Notes: a model not told the origin generated them from the letters alone. 64,000 bases of DNA from JAIBAC01 sp046331095 (GCA_046331095.1 JAXLRM010000004.1:558001-622000); one strand, 5' to 3'. Positions 31,913 to 41,450 are shown, counted from the first letter of the stretch. Translations and numbers: made by a program.

Positions 31913-32088
31913 TGGCAGTACCCAAGCAGCGCAAGTCCAAGCGCCGCACGCGCAACCGCAGGGCGCAGTTCCGCGCCACCGTCCCGACCTACGCGACGTG
32001 TTCGCGCTGCCACGAGCCGGTCCAGCCGCACCACGTCTGCCAGAACTGCGGCCACTACAAGGGCCGTACTGCCGTCGAGGTCGAGTGA
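31912..32088 (+). CDS. rpmF: 50S ribosomal protein L32
   Basis: 58 residues. N-terminal MAVPKQRKSKRRTRNRRAQ is the L32 signature, followed by a zinc ribbon with CSRC and CQNC, so this is the zinc-binding C+ form. AGGGAG ribosome site lies in the end of the DUF177 gene. plsX follows after 15 bases, the classic rpmF-plsX order. Confidence 0.97.
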   Translation: MAVPKQRKSKRRTRNRRAQFRATVPTYATCSRCHEPVQPHHVCQNCGHYKGRTAVEVE

Positions 32089-32103
32089 TCGCCGGAGTGC
32101 CCG

Positions 32104-33117
32104 GTGGCAACTCCCAAGCTGCCGGCGATCGCCGTTGACGCCGCAGGCGGAGACAACGCGCCCCGGGAGGTCGTGCGCGGAGCAGTCCTCGCCGCCGTCG
32201 AGCTCGGTACCCCGATCCTGCTCGTCGGCCCAGCCGGCGCGCTTCCCGACGAGCACCGCCTGCCCGAGCAGGTCAAGGTCGTCGGCTCCGGCCCCGCGCT
32301 CACGATGTCGGAGCCGCCGATACGTGTGCTGCGCAGGCGTAGGGACGCATCGATCCTCGTCGCCTTCGAGCAGCTCCGCAGCGGGCGTGCATCAGCGGTG
32401 GTCTCGGCAGGCCCCACGGGCGCGACGGTCGCTGCCGCCGCGATGGTGGTCGGCCGCCTGCCGTCGGTCAAACGGCCGGCAATCGCCGCGGTCGTGCCGT
32501 CGCCGGGAGGACCGGGTCGCATCCTGGTCGACTCCGGAGCGAGTCCCGACAGCCGCGCCGACGACCTCCTCGGCTTCGCACGCCTCGGCGTCGAGCACGC
32601 GCGGCTCCACCTCGGGATCGCGGCGCCACGGGTCGGCCTGCTCAACGTCGGTACCGAACCCGACAAGGGAAACGAGATGGTGAGGCGTGCCCACGATCTC
32701 CTCTCGCAGTCCGACCTCGACTTCTGCGGCAACGTCGAGGGCTACGACCTCTTCGACGGACCTGCCGACGTGATCGTGGCAGACGGTTTCTCCGGCAACG
32801 TCGCGCTCAAGGCCGCCGAGGCCGGGTACCGGCGTGCTGCGCGGAACATGCCCGCCCTCGACGGTGGCGGTGCCGCAGCCAATCCGCTCGCCGACGGTGT
32901 CGGCGGGTCGGTCCTGCTCGGTGTGGAGGCCACGGTGGTGGTCGCTCACGGCGCGGCCAACGCCGAGGCCGTGCGCAACGCGGTCCGCCTCGCGACGCGC
33001 CTCGTCGCCGAGGGAGTTGCGCGGCCCCCGCTTCAGGCCGACGCCGCGGCGCCGTTGCGCCAGGTGGCCGCGGAGAGGCTCGCGGAGAGCTTCAGGGGCG
33101 TGCGCCGTGCCCGCTGA
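32104..33117 (+). CDS. plsX: Phosphate acyltransferase PlsX
   Basis: 337 residues; makes acyl-phosphate from acyl-ACP for the PlsY route to phosphatidic acid. Shows IAVDAAGGDNAPREVVRGA at the N-terminus, SAGPTGATVAAA, LLNVGTEPDKGNE and DVIVADGFSGNVALKAAE, all PlsX hallmarks. GTG start with GGAG upstream. The 3' end overlaps the next gene by 11 bases. Because PlsX uses acyl-ACP, its neighbour with an ACP-like domain is notable. Confidence 0.96.
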   Translation: MATPKLPAIAVDAAGGDNAPREVVRGAVLAAVELGTPILLVGPAGALPDEHRLPEQVKVVGSGPALTMSEPPIRVLRRRRDASILVAFEQLRSGRASAVVSAGPTGATVAAAAMVVGRLPSVKRPAIAAVVPSPGGPGRILVDSGASPDSRADDLLGFARLGVEHARLHLGIAAPRVGLLNVGTEPDKGNEMVRRAHDLLSQSDLDFCGNVEGYDLFDGPADVIVADGFSGNVALKAAEAGYRRAARNMPALDGGGAAANPLADGVGGSVLLGVEATVVVAHGAANAEAVRNAVRLATRLVAEGVARPPLQADAAAPLRQVAAERLAESFRGVRRAR

Positions 33118-34177
33118 GACCCACAGCAGCCGCGATGTCGGCGCCGCGGAGCTGCGCAGGATCGTGCTCGAGTGCGCGGCCGAGATACTGGGCGAGGAGG
33201 AGGTCGCGGTCGAGACCGCCCTTCCCGACGACGCCGTTGCCGTCGCCGACCTGATCGAGGCGGTAGGTGAAGAGGTCGGCGAGCGCGCCCTGTCCCACGA
33301 CCTCTCCGACGAGGCGGGGGAGTGGCGCACGGTGGGCGACGTCGTCGAAGCCGTTGCGGTCGCGATCGGTGCCCCACCCGAGGAACCACGTGCGGACGCC
33401 CCGGGAGACTCGATCGCCGGCCTCGAGGAATCGGTCGGGCACCGTTTCGCCGAGCGCACCTTGCTGACCCTGGCACTTCAGCACCGCTCGTACGTGGCGG
33501 AGAACGACGGCACGCACTCGAACGAGCGACTCGAGTTCCTCGGTGACGCGGTTCTCGGACTCGTGGTCACCGACGAGTTGTACAGGACGTGGCCGGACGC
33601 ACCCGAAGGGACGCTGGCCAAGGCGCGTGCCGCCGTCGTCAGTTCCGACAACCTCGCCGAATGTGCGGCGGCCTACGGCCTCGGCGCCCACCTCTGCCTC
33701 GGCAAGGGCGAGCACCTGAGCGGTGGGCGCGAGAAGCCGTCGATCCTGGCCGACGCGATGGAGGCCGTCATCGGCGCGGTCTACCTCGACGGCGGCATGG
33801 ACGCGGCTCGCCGTTTCGTGCTCGAGGCCGTCGGCGAGGGACTCGAGGACGCCGTCACCGGCGAGGGCAGCAAGGACTACAAGACCCGGCTCCAGGAGCT
33901 GTCGGCACAGGTGCTGAGCCAGCTCCCCGCCTACGTCGTCGACGGCCGCGGGCCCGACCACGCCAAGGAGTTCGAGGCGAAGGTGTTGCTCGAAGGCAGC
34001 GTCGCAGGGACCGGTTGGGGGAGATCCAAGAAGCAGGCGGAGCAGGCGGCCGCGCGCGATGCCTGGGAATCGCCACGCGGCGCCGGCCTGCGGAACCGTC
34101 CGCATGCTCAGCCCGGCCCCAGGGCGACACGTGTAGTCGGCGAGGCCGAACAGGACCAGAGAGGACCAGATGCCTGA
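33107..34177 (+). CDS. rnc: Ribonuclease III with N-terminal acyl-carrier-protein-like domain
   Basis: 356 residues against about 230-250 for normal RNase III. Residues 12-88 resemble acyl carrier protein: helix LRRIVLECAAEIL, helix DLIEAVGEEVG and the final TVGDVVEAV helix. The DSL site reads D42-A43-V44, so the phosphopantetheine serine is absent. RNase III catalytic region NERLEFLGDAVL is at 139-150, with SILADAMEAVIGAVYLDGG; the double-stranded RNA-binding domain is at about 260-335, followed by a 25-residue tail. GTG 33107 overlaps plsX. No in-frame start lies between the two domains, so a fusion is indicated. Confidence 0.9.
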   Translation: MPAETHSSRDVGAAELRRIVLECAAEILGEEEVAVETALPDDAVAVADLIEAVGEEVGERALSHDLSDEAGEWRTVGDVVEAVAVAIGAPPEEPRADAPGDSIAGLEESVGHRFAERTLLTLALQHRSYVAENDGTHSNERLEFLGDAVLGLVVTDELYRTWPDAPEGTLAKARAAVVSSDNLAECAAAYGLGAHLCLGKGEHLSGGREKPSILADAMEAVIGAVYLDGGMDAARRFVLEAVGEGLEDAVTGEGSKDYKTRLQELSAQVLSQLPAYVVDGRGPDHAKEFEAKVLLEGSVAGTGWGRSKKQAEQAAARDAWESPRGAGLRNRPHAQPGPRATRVVGEAEQDQRGPDA

Positions 34178-35006
34178 ACTGCCCGAGATCGAGGTCACCA
34201 AGCGCGACATGGAGCGCGAGGTGGCGGGAAAGAAGTTCAAGTCGGTCGAGGCGGCCGAGAAGAAGCTGATCGCTCCGCACAAGAGCAAGGCCGAGTTCGC
34301 GCAACGCATCGAGGGCCACAAGGCGAAATCCTTCGACCGGCGCGGAAGCTTCGTCGTCGGCAAGCTCGACTCGGGCGAGCTGTGGGTAATCGACCTCGGT
34401 GCCACGGGCAGGATGCAGCGCGTCAAGGCCGGCAAGCCCGCTGCCGACGCGTCCACGATGCTGACGATCTCGTTCACGACCGGGGGTGCGCTGCGCCTGA
34501 ACGACCCCAAGGGCACGGCGCGCACCTGGGTGACGACGAAAGAGGAGTTCGACGAGCTGCCCGAGGTCGTCGAGCCCGGCATCGACCCCCTGGAGAGCCC
34601 GGTGCCGTGGCAGACCTTCGGCCAGATCCTGTTGGCGCACCAGAAGTCCAAGCTCAAGGCGCTGCTGCAGAACCCCAGGATCGTCACGGGGCTGGGGCCG
34701 GTGTACTCCGACGAGGTCCTCTTCAACGCCGGGCTCATGTACGACCGCACGTCCGACACCCTGAGCGCCCACGAGGTCCGGCGCCTCTACCGTGGGATGA
34801 TCGAGACCCTGACCGACGCGATCAAGTACCGGGGGGTCAGCTACGACGAGAACGAAGTGGACATGTACGGCGAACCTGGTGAATACTCCCAGTACGTACA
34901 GGTATACCTCCGGGCTGGGGAGCCCTGCCGTCGGTGCCGTGCGCCGATCGAGCGTGTGAAGTTCCAGAAGCGCTACCACTACTTCTGCGCCAACTGCCAG
35001 AGTTAG
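34170..35006 (+). CDS. Fpg/Nei-family DNA glycosylase
   Basis: 278 residues; excises oxidised bases and nicks the abasic site. N-terminal MPELPEIEV with the catalytic Pro2/Glu3, RRGSFVVGKL with the strand-binding Lys region, an H2TH-like segment (IVTGLGPVYSDEVLFNAGL) and a C-terminal zinc finger CRRC...CANC. The zinc-finger loop has FQKRYHYF rather than the usual GRxTxxCxxC, and the lesion-loop residues are unusual, so substrate range may differ from MutM. Overlaps rnc by eight bases. The rnc-fpg-smc order is standard in actinobacteria. Confidence 0.9.
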   Translation: MPELPEIEVTKRDMEREVAGKKFKSVEAAEKKLIAPHKSKAEFAQRIEGHKAKSFDRRGSFVVGKLDSGELWVIDLGATGRMQRVKAGKPAADASTMLTISFTTGGALRLNDPKGTARTWVTTKEEFDELPEVVEPGIDPLESPVPWQTFGQILLAHQKSKLKALLQNPRIVTGLGPVYSDEVLFNAGLMYDRTSDTLSAHEVRRLYRGMIETLTDAIKYRGVSYDENEVDMYGEPGEYSQYVQVYLRAGEPCRRCRAPIERVKFQKRYHYFCANCQS

Positions 35007-35073
35007 GGACCGAGCAGGTCTGGGCCACCTCCCCGGCGAATTGATGATTCGCGTGGTTAGGGTGAAAAGGTCC

Positions 35074-35865
35074 ATGTCCAAACTCCGTATCCGGCCCCGT
35101 AGGTGGATGGCAGCCGTCACCGCACTCGTGTGCGTGGTGACGGCGAGCGTGTTCGCGTGGCCGTCCCCTCCGGCTTCTGCCGCCGACATGCTCCGCCAAG
35201 CGGTTCAGGCCACCGTCGCGGCCGGCTCGGCGACGATGTCGTTCGACGCGGCAGTCACCAGCGGGTCGGGGACGACGTCGTCCTCGGGCTACGGCACCGT
35301 GTCGTTCCTGAACAAGGAGGCGGTGCTCTCGCTGGGCGACTCCCCGGCTTTCCCAGGCGGTGCCGACCTGCGGATCACCATCGACGGCGTCTTCCTGCGT
35401 GCCCCGGCGCTCTTGGGCAGCACCCTCGGCGAGGGCAAGGAGTGGGTCAAGTTCCCGGCTCCGCCCCGGCCCGATCCCTCCACGACCACCACGACGACGA
35501 CCACCACCACGACCACGACGTCGTCGGCGCCACCGACGACTGCCGCCAGCATCGTCCACGCGATCGACGTCCTGCGGTCCCAGGGGATCGAGGTCGAGGA
35601 CGCGGGGGTCGTCGTCGTCAACGGCGCGGAGTCCGACTCCTACAACTTCCGCGACCCCGACGCCGCGGATCAGCTCGCGGGCACCGCCTACGTGAACCGT
35701 GAGGACGGTGAGCTCACCCGCCTCGAGGTGAACTCCGTCGGCGTCCCCGACTCCACCGGTCAGCTCGTGATCGACCTGGTCAAGTCAGCCGATCCCGTCG
35801 ACGTCCCGACTCCACCCGCAGACACCACCGTCGACATCGCCACCCTGTTGGCGCCGAAGCAGTGA
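35074..35865 (+). CDS. Secreted protein with poly-Thr linker, LppX/LprG-like fold suspected
   Basis: 263 residues. Signal peptide (WMAAVTALVCVVTASVFA, cleavage near ASAADM). The first half (MLRQAVQATVAAGSATMSFD) and second half look like the alternating-strand LolA/LppX fold used to carry lipids or sense envelope state, split by a run of 13 Thr at about residues 138-150. No lipobox Cys. AAAGG ribosome site before ATG 35074. Forms an operon with the small lipoprotein that overlaps its stop (GTGA). Both sit between fpg and smc, which are adjacent in many actinobacteria. Confidence 0.7.
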   Translation: MSKLRIRPRRWMAAVTALVCVVTASVFAWPSPPASAADMLRQAVQATVAAGSATMSFDAAVTSGSGTTSSSGYGTVSFLNKEAVLSLGDSPAFPGGADLRITIDGVFLRAPALLGSTLGEGKEWVKFPAPPRPDPSTTTTTTTTTTTTTSSAPPTTAASIVHAIDVLRSQGIEVEDAGVVVVNGAESDSYNFRDPDAADQLAGTAYVNREDGELTRLEVNSVGVPDSTGQLVIDLVKSADPVDVPTPPADTTVDIATLLAPKQ

Positions 35866-36170
35866 GAAGGGCGCGGGCTCTGCTCTGCGTCGCCGCCGCC
35901 GCCTTCGTGACTCTGGGGGCTTGCGGAGGGCCCCAGGGCCGTCTCGACGCCGCACCCGACACCACCGCCAGCGACGAGTTGCACGTAGAAGCCAACTTGC
36001 CCATGCAGATGTCGACGACGGCGCCACCCAAGGTCGTGAACGTCCCCGACAAGGCCGGTGCCTCCAACTGCAAGCTCGTGGTCAACACGGTGGGCTGTTT
36101 CGACAACTACCCCCAGCTCATCCAGCTCGTCGGGGGCGGCATCGACATGACCAGGAAGCTCGGCGGCTAG
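35862..36170 (+). CDS. Small lipoprotein, hypothetical
   Basis: 102 residues. Basic start, hydrophobic segment and lipobox VTLGAC (Cys 21), so it should be lipid-anchored on the outer face of the membrane. The mature part is short, with two further cysteines (SNCKLVV and VGCFDNY) and no recognised domain. GTG start overlaps the preceding stop. A partner role for the preceding secreted protein is inferred from the coupling only. Confidence 0.72.
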   Translation: MRRARALLCVAAAAFVTLGACGGPQGRLDAAPDTTASDELHVEANLPMQMSTTAPPKVVNVPDKAGASNCKLVVNTVGCFDNYPQLIQLVGGGIDMTRKLGG

Positions 36171-36180
36171 TGCCGTGACA

Positions 36181-36201
36181 GGAAACGTTTGAGGCGTTTC
36201 C
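36181..36201 (+). terminator. Candidate terminator hairpin after the lipoprotein gene
   Basis: Perfect seven-base stem GGAAACG / CGTTTCC with loop TTTGAGG, 11 bases after the stop at 36170. No U-tract. Confidence 0.4.
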
Positions 36202-36214
36202 CCGGTCCTCGCCT

Positions 36215-36414
36215 GCTCATGCTGCGTTCCGCCTCCTCGCTGGAGCCCCGCTCCACCTCGTCGACGCGCCTTGCCTGAGCCACCGAGTCCTCGTGGAAAC
36301 ACTCCCAAGGTTCCCGGTCGCGGCACTGGTTCGGCGGCCCTCGACGCCGCTCGCTGCGTTCCGCCGACCTCTGTGAACGTCGAGTTCACTCTCGGTCGGC
36401 GCGCCTTGCGAGCG
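36215..36414. repeat. Two related hairpin elements with shared internal-loop boxes
   Basis: GCTGCGTTCCGCC occurs at 36221-36233 and 36353-36365; CGCGCCTTGC occurs at 36265-36274 and 36400-36409. In the second unit GCTCGC/GCGAGC, GCCGACC/GGTCGGC and GTGAAC/GTTCAC form a nested hairpin. The first has outer stem GCTCA/TGAGC and inner TGGAGC/GCTCCA with different bases. Confidence 0.75.
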
Positions 36415-36487
36415 ACGCCGATTGCTCGCCGAACCCATGGCTCCCCGATCCGGCCTCCGGTTCCCTCTGATCGGGGGTAGCGGCCGC

Positions 36488-36493
36488 TACGCT
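36488..36493 (+). promoter_or_regulatory. -10 box TACGCT of smc
   Basis: TACGCT ends seven bases before the ATG at 36501; no ribosome site, so leaderless. Confidence 0.5.
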
Positions 36494-36500
36494 CGCCGCC

Positions 36501-39500
36501 ATGCTCCTCGAGTCGCTCCGCCTGCGCGGCTTCAAGTCGTTCGCATCGACCACCGACCTGGAGCTCACTGCGGGGATCTGCGTCGTCGTCGGACCGAACG
36601 GCTCGGGCAAGTCCAACGTCGTCGACGCCCTCACGTGGGTGATGGGCGTCCAGGGCGCACGCCAGCTCCGTGGGGCGAGCATGGAGGACGTGATCTTCAG
36701 CGGCACTCCCGGCCGGCCTGCGCTCGGCCGCGCCGAGGTGGTTCTCCGCATCGACAACTCCGACGCCACGATCCCCGTGGACGCTCCCGAGATCTCGATC
36801 GGGCGGGTGCTGTTCCGTTCGGGTGAGTCCAGGTACACGATCAACGGCGAAGCGTGCCGGCTCCTCGACGTCGTCGAGCTGCTCAGCGACGCGGGCGTGG
36901 GCCGAACATTCCACAACGTCGTCGGACAGGGCCGCATAGACGCCATCCTGCAAGCGTCTCCGGAGGACCGCCGTGTCGCCATCGAGGAGGCGGCCGGGGT
37001 CCTCAAGCATCGCAAGCGACGCGAGCGCGCCCTGCGCCGGCTCGGGGCGGTCGACGCCGACCTCGTCCGCCTCGAGGACCTCGAGCGCGAGCTCGCCCGC
37101 AGGCTGCGCCCGCTGGAGCGGCAGGTCAAGGGGGCCGAGCGCCACGGTGTGGTGACCACCGAGCTCGAAGCTCTGAGCTTGTGGCGCGCCGGTCGAGTGA
37201 TCGAGGACCGGCGCCTCCGCCTCGAGGCAGCCGAATCGCGAGTCGCTCGTGTACACGAGCGCGGCGGGGACGTGCGCGCCGACCTGCGCGCGGCGGAAGT
37301 CGAGCTCGCCCGCCTCGAGGCGGCAGCACGCTCGGCGACCGAGTCCGTCGACGCGACTCGCTCGACGCGCAGCCGCTTCGACAGGATCGTGGCCCGCTTC
37401 CACGGTCTCGCCCGTCTCGTCACCGAGCGCCGGCACTCGGTGCGGGATCGCCTCGCGGCGCTCGATCACGAGGCGGGCCAGTCCGAGACCGAGGTCGAGG
37501 CGGAGCGATCCGGCGCCGTCGGTGCGCTTGCCGAGCTGGAGAGGGCCGACGCCGACCTGACCGAGGTTGCACGCCACCACCACGTCGAGGTGCTCGCGCA
37601 CACCGCCGAGGTGACGGACCTCGAAGCCGCTTGGCGAGCGGCAGGCCTGGACGGCGACGACCGTCGTGCGGCGCTGGGTGCTCAGATGTCCGCGGCGGGC
37701 GCTGCGCTAGATCGCAGCGAGGCCGACCTCGCGCGCTTGCACGAGCGAGATGACGCGGCGCGCTCGCGCCTCGCCGGCCTCGACGATGCGATCGGGTCCG
37801 CCACGGCCTGCTCGGAGAGCGCGGTCCGCGGCCTCGCTCCGGTGGAGGAGCGCATCGGGCGTCTCGAGTCCTTGCGGTCCGCCGCCGAGGCGGACTTGCA
37901 CGCCCAGACGACCCAGCACCGCCGCTGGACCAACGACGCTGCCGGTGCCGAAGCGCGCGCCGAGAGCTTCGAGGCGGTGCTGGCCCGCTCCGAGGGCGAT
38001 GTCGCTGCAACCGACGCCCTCTCGGAGCGCTTCGGCGCCACCGTGCGGGTGCGTGACGCTGTCCGGGTCGAACGCGGCGCCGAACTCGCGGTTTCGGCGG
38101 CCCTCGGGTCGCTCCTCGACGCGGTCGTGATCCCGGGCGGGGAAGGGCCCGCGCAGGCCGTCGTCGAGATCGTCAAGGGCATCGAGGATGCGGTGCTCAC
38201 GGCTGTCTCGGGTGCGGACGTGGGGGTCGACGCCGACAGGGCACGCGTACGCGCGGCGAAGCTCGGGGTCCTGTCCCTGCTGGAGGTGGTCCACCTGTCG
38301 CCGGGCGAGACGGCGGCACGTCGGATCGCGTGCCTCGTGCAGCAGCACGCGGCCGAGGTGTTCGTGTGCCGCGATGCCGGTGAAGCACTCGCCCTGTCGC
38401 TCTCGGTGCCCGAGTCCGTCTTCGTGACACCCGAGGGCGACGTGTTCTCCGGCGGTGTGATGACGGTGCGCTCCGCCAATCGCGGCGAAGCGGTCGAACC
38501 GACCCTCGCGGCGGCGGCGGCTCGCCGCGTGGCGGCCGCTGCCGACCGACGCGCCCGACAGGTGGGCGAGCTCTGCGTCCTGAGGCAGGCAGAGCTCGAG
38601 AGCCTCGGTGAGGAGCTTGCCGCGCTTTCCCGTGAGGCATCCGACATCCGAGCACGCCGGGCGGACGCCGAGGCAGCACGGGCGCGGGCGAAGGCCGAAG
38701 CCGGCGATGTCCGTCGCGACCTCGAATCGCTCGCTGCCCAGGTCGAGGCACTCGAGACGACGCTGGAGCGTGAGCGAGCCCGCCACGCGGAGCTGCGCCG
38801 CCTTCTCGACGCCGAGGAACCCACCGCGACCGAGGCCGAGCGAGTCGCCCTCGAGCAGCGTCGACGCGGACTCGACGCCCGCGGGGACGAACTGCAGCGG
38901 CGCTCGCTCGAGATCGAGGCGGAACGTGCCCGTGTGTCAGAACGAACGAGGTCGTTGCGCGAGCGCGTGTCCGAACTCGACCGCCGGCGCGCGTCGCTGA
39001 CGCAACGTCGCGTGCGCGACGAGACCGTGCGGCGTGAACTGGCCGCGGTGTCCGCGTTCTGCGAGGAGGCCGGGGCCACGATCGCGCTCGCTGCCGCGGA
39101 AGCCGAGCGGCGCCGCAGCCACACGGCCAGGGTGCTGGAGGGCCTGCAGGTGGCACGGTCTTCGGCGGTGGACGACCTGGGCGCCACGCGCAGCCGTCAC
39201 AAGGCTTTGAACGACGCCCTTGCGGAGCTCGCCCGCGAGGAGCACGAGGCCGAGATCGCCCAGGCGGAGGCGCGACTTCGTCTCGAGGCCGCCGAGGACG
39301 TCGCCCGCCGTGACCTCGACGTCGACGCCGAGACCGCGGTCGCCGCCGTCCTGCCCGGTGGGATCGAGCCCGATGCCGTCGAGGAGCGCATCGAGTCGTG
39401 CCGGAAGGAGCTGCGCCGCATCGGGCCCGTCAACCCTCTGGCGCTGCAGGAGTTCACCGAGCTCGCGGAACGCGATCGCACGTTGCGCAGCGAGCTGGAG

Positions 39501-40055
39501 GACGTCCGCGCCGCCAAGCGCGAGATCGGCAAGGTCGTCGTGCAGGTCGACGACAAGATCGCCGAGATCCTCGCCGGTGCCTACGCCGACGTCCAGCATC
39601 ATTTCGCGCACCTGTTCGGGCTGTTGTTCCCCGGCGGTGCCGGCCGCGTGGTGTTGACCGACCCCGACGACGTTCTCGCCACGGGCGTCGAGATCGAGGC
39701 GTGCCCGTCGGGCAAGAGCCCCAAGCGCCTGTCGCTGCTGTCGGGCGGGGAGCGCTCCCTCGCCGCACTCGCCTACCTCTTCGCCGTGTTCCGATCGCGT
39801 CCGAGTCCGTTCTACGTACTCGACGAGGTCGAGGCCGCGCTCGACGACATCAACCTCCACCGCTTCTGCAACCTGTTGCGTGAGTTCCGCCGCGATTCGC
39901 AGATCCTGATCGTGACCCACCAGAAACGCACGATGGAGATCGCCGACGTCATCTACGGGGTCTCGCTCGGCGCCGACGGCACGTCCCAGATCCTGTCCCA
40001 GCGGGTCACCGACCTCGACCTCGCTGCCGTGGAGGCCCACGCCGAGGTCGGCTGA
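36501..40055 (+). CDS. smc: Chromosome partition protein SMC
   Basis: 1184 residues, normal length; DNA-entrapping ATPase of the condensin complex. Walker A GPNGSGKSN (31-39) and LRLRGFKSFA at the N-terminus; long coiled coils at about 160-500 and 655-1000; a hinge at about 510-650 with the Gly-rich turn; C-terminal signature LSGGERSLAALAYLF and Walker B VLDEVEAALDD, followed by the D-loop and VTHQKRTME. ScpA/ScpB are not in the window. Leaderless start predicted from TACGCT. ftsY follows after 33 bases. Confidence 0.97.
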   Translation: MLLESLRLRGFKSFASTTDLELTAGICVVVGPNGSGKSNVVDALTWVMGVQGARQLRGASMEDVIFSGTPGRPALGRAEVVLRIDNSDATIPVDAPEISIGRVLFRSGESRYTINGEACRLLDVVELLSDAGVGRTFHNVVGQGRIDAILQASPEDRRVAIEEAAGVLKHRKRRERALRRLGAVDADLVRLEDLERELARRLRPLERQVKGAERHGVVTTELEALSLWRAGRVIEDRRLRLEAAESRVARVHERGGDVRADLRAAEVELARLEAAARSATESVDATRSTRSRFDRIVARFHGLARLVTERRHSVRDRLAALDHEAGQSETEVEAERSGAVGALAELERADADLTEVARHHHVEVLAHTAEVTDLEAAWRAAGLDGDDRRAALGAQMSAAGAALDRSEADLARLHERDDAARSRLAGLDDAIGSATACSESAVRGLAPVEERIGRLESLRSAAEADLHAQTTQHRRWTNDAAGAEARAESFEAVLARSEGDVAATDALSERFGATVRVRDAVRVERGAELAVSAALGSLLDAVVIPGGEGPAQAVVEIVKGIEDAVLTAVSGADVGVDADRARVRAAKLGVLSLLEVVHLSPGETAARRIACLVQQHAAEVFVCRDAGEALALSLSVPESVFVTPEGDVFSGGVMTVRSANRGEAVEPTLAAAAARRVAAAADRRARQVGELCVLRQAELESLGEELAALSREASDIRARRADAEAARARAKAEAGDVRRDLESLAAQVEALETTLERERARHAELRRLLDAEEPTATEAERVALEQRRRGLDARGDELQRRSLEIEAERARVSERTRSLRERVSELDRRRASLTQRRVRDETVRRELAAVSAFCEEAGATIALAAAEAERRRSHTARVLEGLQVARSSAVDDLGATRSRHKALNDALAELAREEHEAEIAQAEARLRLEAAEDVARRDLDVDAETAVAAVLPGGIEPDAVEERIESCRKELRRIGPVNPLALQEFTELAERDRTLRSELEDVRAAKREIGKVVVQVDDKIAEILAGAYADVQHHFAHLFGLLFPGGAGRVVLTDPDDVLATGVEIEACPSGKSPKRLSLLSGGERSLAALAYLFAVFRSRPSPFYVLDEVEAALDDINLHRFCNLLREFRRDSQILIVTHQKRTMEIADVIYGVSLGADGTSQILSQRVTDLDLAAVEAHAEVG

Positions 40056-40076
40056 AGGGCGTCGGGACGACGGAAC

Positions 40077-40082
40077 TAGAGT
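40077..40082 (+). promoter_or_regulatory. -10 box TAGAGT of ftsY
   Basis: TAGAGT ends six bases before the ATG at 40089, without a ribosome site. Confidence 0.45.
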
Positions 40083-40088
40083 CCGGCT

Positions 40089-41414
40089 ATGGCCACCGCT
40101 GTGATCCTCGCGATCGCGGTCGTCGTCGTCGTGCTCGGCGTCGGCGCCGCCTTCTACTTCCGTGGCCCCCGTCGTCGTGGCACCGCGCCCGAGGCCGGGC
40201 CGACGGGACCGGCCCGCAACGGGGGCTCCGCCCAACCGGCCCGTCCCACCGCCAAGCCACCGCCCAAGGCGCCCAAGCGCAAGCGCCACGAGCCGTCCGA
40301 GGCCGACGTGGCGGCTGTCGTGGACGCCGCCGAGGCGATCCTGCAGGAGGCGCGCCGGGGCAACGCGGCCGACGGCGACGACGACGAGTCGGGTGACACC
40401 GGCGTCGGTCTGCTCGACCGGGACCAGGAGCCTCCGCCGGAGGACGAGCCGGGCCCTGCCACCGCGACCGCGGTCATCGAGGCGCCCGAGGCGCCCGCAC
40501 CGGAGCTGCGCCGGCCGACGTTCAGGGACCGCCTGAGCCGCACCAGGCGGGCCATGGGGGACCGCATCGCCGACATCAGGCTACGCCGCAAGGTCGACGA
40601 CGAGGTCTGGGACGAGCTCGAGGAGGCACTCATCCTCGCCGACGTCGGCGCCGACCTGTCCCTCGACCTCGTCGGCCGGGCCCGGAGGCGGGCGGCGGAG
40701 TCCAAGGCCGAGGACGCCGACGGGGTCCTCGACGCGTTGAAGGCCGAGATGGTCGACGCCCTGGTGTCCCATGGCGACCGCGACCTCCGGCACAGCAACG
40801 AAGGTCCCACCGTGTGGCTCGTCGTGGGCGTCAACGGCACGGGCAAGACGACCACGATCGGCAAGATCGCGAGTTTCAGGGCCCAGGAGGGTGACTCGGT
40901 GGTGCTCGCCGCCGCGGACACGTTCCGCGCCGCGGCCGCCGACCAGCTCGGGGTGTGGGCGCAACGATCCGGTGCCGAGCTGGTCAAGGGCCACGAGGGC
41001 AGCGACCCGGGCGCCGTCGTCTTCGACGCCGTGAGCTTCACCCGTGCCCGCGACCTCGACCTGCTCCTCGTCGACACCGCGGGCCGCCTCCACACCAAGG
41101 TGAACCTGATGGAGGAGCTGAAGAAGATCCGGCGCGTGGCCGAGAACGCAGGCGGGACGCCACACGAGGTCCTGCTGGTGCTCGACGCGACGACCGGTCA
41201 GAACGGGCTCTCGCAGGCTCGTCAGTTCGCGGAGGCGGCCGGTGTGACCGGTGTGGTCCTCACCAAGCTCGACGGGACCGCCAAGGGCGGCATCGCCTTC
41301 GCGATCGAGCAGGAGTTCGACATCCCGATCAAGCTCGTCGGCCTCGGCGAGGGCGCTTCCGACCTCGTGCCCTTCGACGCCGGCGAGTTCGTCGACGCCC
41401 TCTTCTCCGACTAG
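40089..41414 (+). CDS. ftsY: Signal recognition particle receptor FtsY
   Basis: 441 residues; GTPase that docks SRP-ribosome complexes at the membrane. One N-terminal membrane span ([19 protein letters not shown]), an acidic/Pro-Ala linker to about 150, then the NG domain: G1 [51 protein letters not shown] and a C-terminal [17 protein letters not shown]. The membrane anchor replaces the amphipathic A domain, as in other actinobacteria. Predicted leaderless. Confidence 0.96.
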   Translation: MATAVILAIAVVVVVLGVGAAFYFRGPRRRGTAPEAGPTGPARNGGSAQPARPTAKPPPKAPKRKRHEPSEADVAAVVDAAEAILQEARRGNAADGDDDESGDTGVGLLDRDQEPPPEDEPGPATATAVIEAPEAPAPELRRPTFRDRLSRTRRAMGDRIADIRLRRKVDDEVWDELEEALILADVGADLSLDLVGRARRRAAESKAEDADGVLDALKAEMVDALVSHGDRDLRHSNEGPTVWLVVGVNGTGKTTTIGKIASFRAQEGDSVVLAAADTFRAAAADQLGVWAQRSGAELVKGHEGSDPGAVVFDAVSFTRARDLDLLLVDTAGRLHTKVNLMEELKKIRRVAENAGGTPHEVLLVLDATTGQNGLSQARQFAEAAGVTGVVLTKLDGTAKGGIAFAIEQEFDIPIKLVGLGEGASDLVPFDAGEFVDALFSD

Positions 41415-41450
41415 AGCGCCCGGGCATTCCCCCCGGGCATCTCTCCGCTT

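Larger units (their letters stand above)
36171..36500. other. 330-bp gene-free region before smc with structured repeats
   Basis: Contains a hairpin at 36181-36201, two related structured elements (36215-36280 and 36350-36414) and the smc -10 box. No ORF with coding character was seen. Confidence 0.75.
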
